A stretch of 64,000 nt of DNA from Ophioderma brevispina (lineage: Eukaryota > Echinodermata > Ophiuroidea > Amphilepidida > Ophiodermatidae), in assembly GCA_023653785.1 (NCBI GenBank), contig JAMKCH010043992.1, positions 62,001-126,000 on the forward strand. The letters are read 5' to 3'. Position 1 is the stretch's first letter. Each line of letters begins with the position of its first letter. Shown here piece after piece: positions 58,541 to 64,000 of the stretch. The notes below the pieces were generated by a model that did not search any database, was not told the origin of the DNA, and was given only the letters and a program-made list of their open reading frames with translations. The position numbers were made by a program, and so were the translations under genes.

Positions 58541-60415
58541 AGGCAATATACACAGCGATTCTGCATTAATTGTTCATGTTTTGCTATAATACCTGAAAAT
58601 GGAGGTTTTTTAATTTTTCACTTGTAATTCGTTCCGGTTTAATAAGTGTGATATGCGATAACATCCTTTGCAGATGCATTTGTATCAAAAATGAAATTTG
58701 AAAAGGCATTTGTGAACGTCCTGTACGTAACAGATCTTTGTTCTGTTGTTTCTTATGACGTCGTATAAGGATATCATTGGAGGTAATGAGGTGTGAACAC
58801 GAACAAAGCTTACAATTCTAAGTTAGGTATCCGTTGAATGCCACCTCTACTTCATAAAGACTTCATGAAAAAAGATTGTATCGATATCTGCTCTTTGGCC
58901 ATTTGTCTGTCTTATTCTCTTTTGTTTCTGCCTTTCTCTCTGGTTTGCTCACAAAAGATGCATTGCATAGGACATATTTTTAAAGGATACACAGAATGCA
59001 TCTACTAGTCAGTTAGTGAAAACAATAACTTTGAAACTAGACGAATGGTTCTTGTGTTAATGATACGATACTATTATTAAGCTGGACTAATGGGTCGAGC
59101 ATTGACACATTTCTGGGCGTCGCAATAACTCGTACAAAAAATACGCTGGTATGCGAAAACGCATTGGCTTCTTGCATAAATTACATTCTAAATTAGAATT
59201 CTAATTCTAAGGTAGCATTATTGCATAGGATCATATCAGTGTAAAGCCATGATAATATAACCTATGCAAACATTTGAGTTAGCATGAGAATTAGAATCAA
59301 GCAGGTTTTAGACAGTGAGTTTGACATAAGCACATAATAATAATCAAGCAAGAAACAGAACACACACATTGGCATACGGCAAGTTTAAAAAGTTGATGTC
59401 TGACTGATATTGTCAGTAGGATGTTGGTCGGCTTTTAAACTGGCCCCACATCAAAGTTTTAAAAGATTGATCACGGCAGGGGGTCAGCAATTCAGCAATG
59501 TGTGTTGTTGTGTTGGTGGTGGTGGTGATGTTTTTATCAAAACTTATTGTTGGTTAATCATTTTAAGAGGGGTTCCTCTTAAAGCTCAAAAGGTAATTAA
59601 AAACTGTCTTTTAATTATCAGAATTAACTACAAAAGTTGATTGTGCTCCTTTAACATGGTCAAACTTATGTATGAACTCCATATAATGGAATACATGCCA
59701 TGGTATCAAAGTGGCAATCAAACGATCTAAGAGCTGTTCTTTTAGGTAATAGAAAAATACGCAGTCAATAGTTCAAAACATAACAGGTGTTCCTCAATTA
59801 TTTAGAATAATAACAAAAGGTGCATACTCATTTACATTGCTATAACTTTAGAGATAAAAAGGTAACATATCACTGGGATCCTTTAAAGTGCAATTTATAA
59901 ATAAACTTCATTAGATTCCTCTTAATGGTGTCACTCAAATTAATTAGAAGCAGGTGTTTGGCGAGCTCTGCAATCATGGGAGCTGTATTATGACACCGGC
60001 TTTAAGACGGCCATTGTAATACCAAACGAATTATGTTCGTGTGATAACCACAATGTCAGACCAAGAATACTATGGCTGGCATATATGGGCATTGTAATAT
60101 ATGCTACTAGACAACTGGAGATTAAAATTTAACGGGTGCAAAGTGCTTGAATTCAATTCGGGCAACTGGGTTGAACAAGATTCACTTCCAAACAAGTTAG
60201 GGATTTAAAATTTTTAGAGGAGCGATTGAGGTTTGAATGATCTGAGTTATCGCGGTATTTCATGTGAATGATTGTATGTCAATCAGGTGCAAAGCTAAAA
60301 AATCATTGTTACGTCAACAGCGTGGGATCACAAGTGAGCACATAATTAACAGGTTGTTGTTAGTTCATCCTTTACAGTGCATCAGCATTGACAGATCAGA
60401 GAGATAGAGAGATAA
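58541..60415. other. No gene seen
   Basis: Non-coding sequence. A small perfect-armed hairpin (TTTTAAGAGG / CCTCTTAAA) lies at about 59,560-59,582. Confidence 0.4.
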
Positions 60416-60545
60416 AAGACAGACATACACAGAGCGCAGACATACATACATACAGACATACATACAGACATACACACAGACACACATACATACATACAGA
60501 CATAAATCCATCCATACACACCTACAAAACAAACATACATACATC
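60416..60545. repeat. (ACATAC/ACAGAC)n minisatellite
   Basis: Interspersed CATA and CAGA tetranucleotides for about 130 bp. Related CATAC-rich simple sequence continues sporadically to 60,850. Confidence 0.9.
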
Positions 60546-60850
60546 TAAATACATCCGAGACCTACACTCTTTACCAATGGTACATAAGTGTTTTAATAAA
60601 CAAAAAATCTATTAAAAGTCATTTTTAGCTATAAAGTCAAGAAAAACACTCAACGTTCATTTATACTTAAAAAACCACCAATGTTTCTCTAGTAAGTGCA
60701 AGTACATGCACACAATAATACACACACATAGCATACCACATTAAAAATACATAAATTCGTACGTTACGTCATACGGACATCTGCACATCGCCTACATACG
60801 TACGTCATACATGCCGACATTATGTCTATATCATACGCACATACATACAC

Positions 60851-63474
60851 AAAGGTTGTGATAAAAGATTGCAGAATGAAAAATTACGCTGGAATGAGCA
60901 TTGTAGAAGGGATGAACCTTGTTATGTCTTTTCTGAATATTTGACATTGTTGCTTCAAAGCGGACAGAACAGGCAACCAGTATCATTATCCGGAAGCAAC
61001 AAAAGAGCATAATGTACAGAGAAACTGAGTAAGACGAAATTGATATCAGGAAGATCGTAGGTAAGGGATTGGAAAGGGGAGGGCCACATATTACCGAACA
61101 AGGGATTGTCACAACACATGCAAACTATGACCAGAATATCGAAAGTCATCCCATGCTTGTTGGTAAATCATGTGGTGTCTCTAATGAAAGGCGGTCCTTG
61201 ATATTCTGTTGGCCACTGAAATTAGTTAAAGACCAGTTTTGCAGTTCTAGTCTCAATGTGTCAGTTCAAGGTGCATTTTAGGGGAACAAAAACCAGTTTG
61301 TCTCAGAGAAATGTGAAATGGCAATTGCCTCTTTTTTCTTCTGCAAGGAAGAAGATTAATCGGATGGACCAAACCATTAGCAGTGGTACTCAGTTCTGAT
61401 TGTGTGTGTTACAGCCCATACATTGTGTACACTTTCTCAGCTGTTTGTTTATGAGAATGCCTGCTTGACTTAAGAGTCTTCATATTCACATACATGGCCA
61501 TGGTCAGTGATATGATCATACCCTACTTGCACCACGAGTGATAGTGACATTCCCTGCTGCACTAAATGCGGACTAGTCCTAACAAAGGTAGCTCTGTAAC
61601 AGTTTTTTGTTTGGATTGGATCAGACTTGCAAAAGTTGGCTTGACCAAATTAAAATGTAAATGACTTCAATCGCCAATTTAGATCCCAAATAATACTGCC
61701 AAGGTTATAATATACAATGGTGGTACAGAATTACATTGTGTGTATGTATCTTGTAACAACTGATAGCATGGAACTATGTCATCAAGCAGACTAATATTTC
61801 ATGGTGGTAAACAGGCACAACTTTGTACAGCAATGTATGACAGAATTACTACACAATAGTTGATTGCCTTTGACTAGATAAGAAGTACCTTTAAAAGGAG
61901 TATGGGTAAATGAAGATTTGGTGTTCCAGCAATGTTGTTCTACTTCAAAATAATGACCAGATTAATCAGGGAAAAATAACATGACACTGAATGTCTGTTT
62001 GTTTCACAATAAAGGTTGATCATATGATTGGTGCCTTGCATATAGTATTCATTACAATAGCTGAACAAAACTCAATTTGTTTTTTCTTTCACAATTGTGC
62101 CACTAATAATGCAGACGATTGTCCTTTTTAAGGACTCGTCCTGTTTGTTCCTTTTCTTTTTGTTAAAGAAAATGCTAATTGCACTTTTTGCGGCCGAATT
62201 TCATTTTTTTTGAAAGTTTTTGTTAAAAAATCAAGTGAGTAATGATAAAAAAAAAATAATGCGCTCAAAGACCAATTTTAAACAAAAGCGCGCAGTCTCT
62301 GAACAATTTTTCTTCGCCTTACATCAGCGTAATCAAACGTAATCAACCATACCAGTAATTTAGACCGCCATGTCAGGTGAAGTCAAAAATGATTCGGGGT
62401 TACGTTTTCTTGGATGACATCCGTTGCATCCAGGACAGAGATTAACTAATCGGAATACATTTTGACTTTTCAATGTGTTCCGGTGTAGAAGTAATTATAG
62501 TCCGCCGTATCCATAGTCCGGCTACAACTGGAAAGATCGCTTCAGTTGACTCTTCACCAACATTAGTTTTCACGCTTTATTCGTTGTCGTCTATGTCGTC
62601 TAATTGTGGCTCCCGGTGGACGATAATTACTTTACATGTTTAGCTAAACATTTTAATCATAATAAAACGTTTATATCATATCACGGCAATGTTGAATTCA
62701 TAGAATCCTTGTGTTATGTAAAGGATCAACATAATTTCTCAGTCTTTGAAACTATATGTTTGCTCATTAATTGGACTTAATGTGAATTGCTTAGGCTGCA
62801 TAATATGATCCTGAATGGATGATAGGGATTCGCCCAGTTGCAAATACCTAAGCCCTTACCATAGACCAGTTCACATCATAGTCACTTTTTTGTGCCTGCA
62901 AATCGTTATGGCCCAGAGTATTAAGACTTCCAACCAGATCAATTGTACATTGTGTAACAGTCAGCCGAATCATTTCAGTAACCAGGCCCTATGTTACAAA
63001 CATGCTGTGAACTGGTCTATTAGTTTAGTTAATAGTATTGGCCAGTATTACAAAACAATGCTCAGGAGCTAGCAATAAGGAAGTATCCGCAAATATTTTG
63101 TTATGGTTGTGTTGTTGATTGTGCTTTTCAATCTAGAAATTTATAATGAAATAAATACCTGTGATTTGTCGTCAACAACATTTTCAGTATAAACGGATTT
63201 GCCTGTATTTTCGATATGATTAACAGTAAACATAATGGAAACATTTACGCCTCAGGGTGGAAAAAATTCATTTATTAATCCACTAAGTAGGTACATCTCG
63301 GTCAAATTAGTTGGCACACATCGTGATAATTTTTAATGTATTGAAGCCCTAATTTTCCAAGAGCTAGCACTGGTAGAACAACTTTAAATGTTTAAACTTG
63401 AAAACACCCTAAACCACTTTATCTTCCCCTGTCCCACCAATCAATGTGGTGGTCTTAAAAAGCAATGAACAAAA
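60851..63474. other. No gene supported
   Basis: Non-coding sequence with short frames (60,831-61,112 -, 61,069-61,281 +, 62,815-63,072 +) lacking recognisable domains. A CpG-richer patch lies at 62,510-62,640. Confidence 0.4.
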
Positions 63475-63678
63475 ATGACCGGTGTTAGGGAGTCTCTGTG
63501 TGGACGTCAAAGAGTCAGAAATACCTTTAGGGTACATATACCTGGAAAAAAGAAGGGTACCCTAAATAATAAACAAATGAGCCTTGTGGACAAAGTGACT
63601 GATTTTTATATACACAGATTTTATGATTTTAATCAATGGGTTCAAGAATTTGGTAGGTCCAAACCAATATACAAATAA
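63475..63678 (+). CDS. Unrecognised open frame (67 codons), doubtful
   Basis: The frame starts ATGACCGGTGTTAGGGAG and encodes a Lys/Arg-rich stretch (GKKKGTLNNKQMSLVDKVTD) followed by an aromatic segment (FYIHRFYDFNQWVQEFG). A GTAGGT donor-like site sits right after QEF, so it may be an exon. A second frame on the same strand follows 20 bp later. No family is recognised. Confidence 0.25.
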   Translation: MTGVRESLCGRQRVRNTFRVHIPGKKKGTLNNKQMSLVDKVTDFYIHRFYDFNQWVQEFGRSKPIYK

Positions 63679-63698
63679 AATTACACACAATAATTTAG

Positions 63699-63971
63699 AT
63701 GATACAGATTAGAGTCCACAAAGTTGAAGAAGCGTTGCAGTTCAACGATGATTGTCCTCACAGCGAAAACCTACAGACAGTATTGCAAATCACATATAAT
63801 CCTCAGGTAATATCATGGGGACCTTCTCAGTCTGAAGATAACTTTTGTCCAGCAGTTCAAAGCGACAGGGTTGAATCAGTGTTCCTCGACGACACTAAGA
63901 TATTCCACAGGATATCAGTCCAAAATCATCACCACGACTTCTATCTGTCCACAATTTGGAACCTATTTTGA
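63699..63971 (+). CDS. Unrecognised open frame (90 codons), doubtful
   Basis: The frame begins MIQIRVHKVEEALQFNDD and contains PQVISWGPSQSEDNFCPA, with a balanced amino-acid mix and a normal stop near the window end. Together with the preceding frame it could be part of a gene or decayed transposon reaching beyond the window. No domain is recognised. Confidence 0.25.
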   Translation: MIQIRVHKVEEALQFNDDCPHSENLQTVLQITYNPQVISWGPSQSEDNFCPAVQSDRVESVFLDDTKIFHRISVQNHHHDFYLSTIWNLF

Positions 63972-64000
63972 TTCCAAGCACTTTTGACTTCAAAGACGAC

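Overview
The window looks like a repeat-rich, AT-rich stretch of an animal nuclear genome, most likely a marine invertebrate. The reasons are spliced-gene architecture (a clean 3' splice site and AATAAA signals), a metazoan chromatin gene, tRNA-derived SINEs, a decayed non-LTR retrotransposon, TA- and TTAA-flanked miniature DNA transposons, and several very long inverted-repeat (foldback) elements. The species cannot be fixed from the sequence. An echinoderm or a related deuterostome is a guess, based partly on the resemblance of the foldback elements to sea urchin TU-type elements.

Only one gene is recognised with confidence. Positions 1-558 are the end of its last intron. Positions 559-2235 are the terminal coding exon of an RSBN1/RSBN1L-type protein (JmjC-like, related to nematode DPY-21). 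The exon begins inside the conserved catalytic-domain end, then runs into a very long lysine/glutamate-rich tail built from about 23 copies of a 13-residue repeat. The 3' end of this gene is followed by a nearly perfect 440-bp tandem duplication that carries its own copy of the AATAAA signal.

The remaining 60 kb contains no recognisable complete gene. It is a layered transposon landscape. The region 5.6-18 kb holds SINE copies, two dispersed repeats, a 625-bp terminal-inverted-repeat element, a 917-bp palindrome and a Tc1/mariner-type MITE. The region 20.8-24.6 kb is foldback element 1, and 31.4-36.0 kb is foldback element 2. Both carry arms made of tandem 155-180 bp units centred on a YY1-like AAGATGGCG/AAATGGCCGCC motif. 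Element 2 has been entered by a jockey-like LINE (now pseudogenised) and a TTAA-flanked MITE. The region 39.7-43.3 kb holds a second SINE family, microsatellites and another TTAA MITE. The region 44-49.4 kb holds minisatellites, a protein-like relic, an unusual array of about 11 units with a self-complementary core at 48.2-49.0 kb, and an 80-nt guanine tract. The region 54.2-58.5 kb is foldback element 3. It contains a nested 897-bp element whose empty site is still visible in the opposite arm. The last 5 kb has microsatellites and two unrecognised open frames at the window edge.

No CRISPR array, operon or bacterial-type system is present. The strongest candidate for something undescribed is the set of three foldback elements with tandem-repeat arms, particularly the arrays of YY1-like sites in elements 1 and 2.
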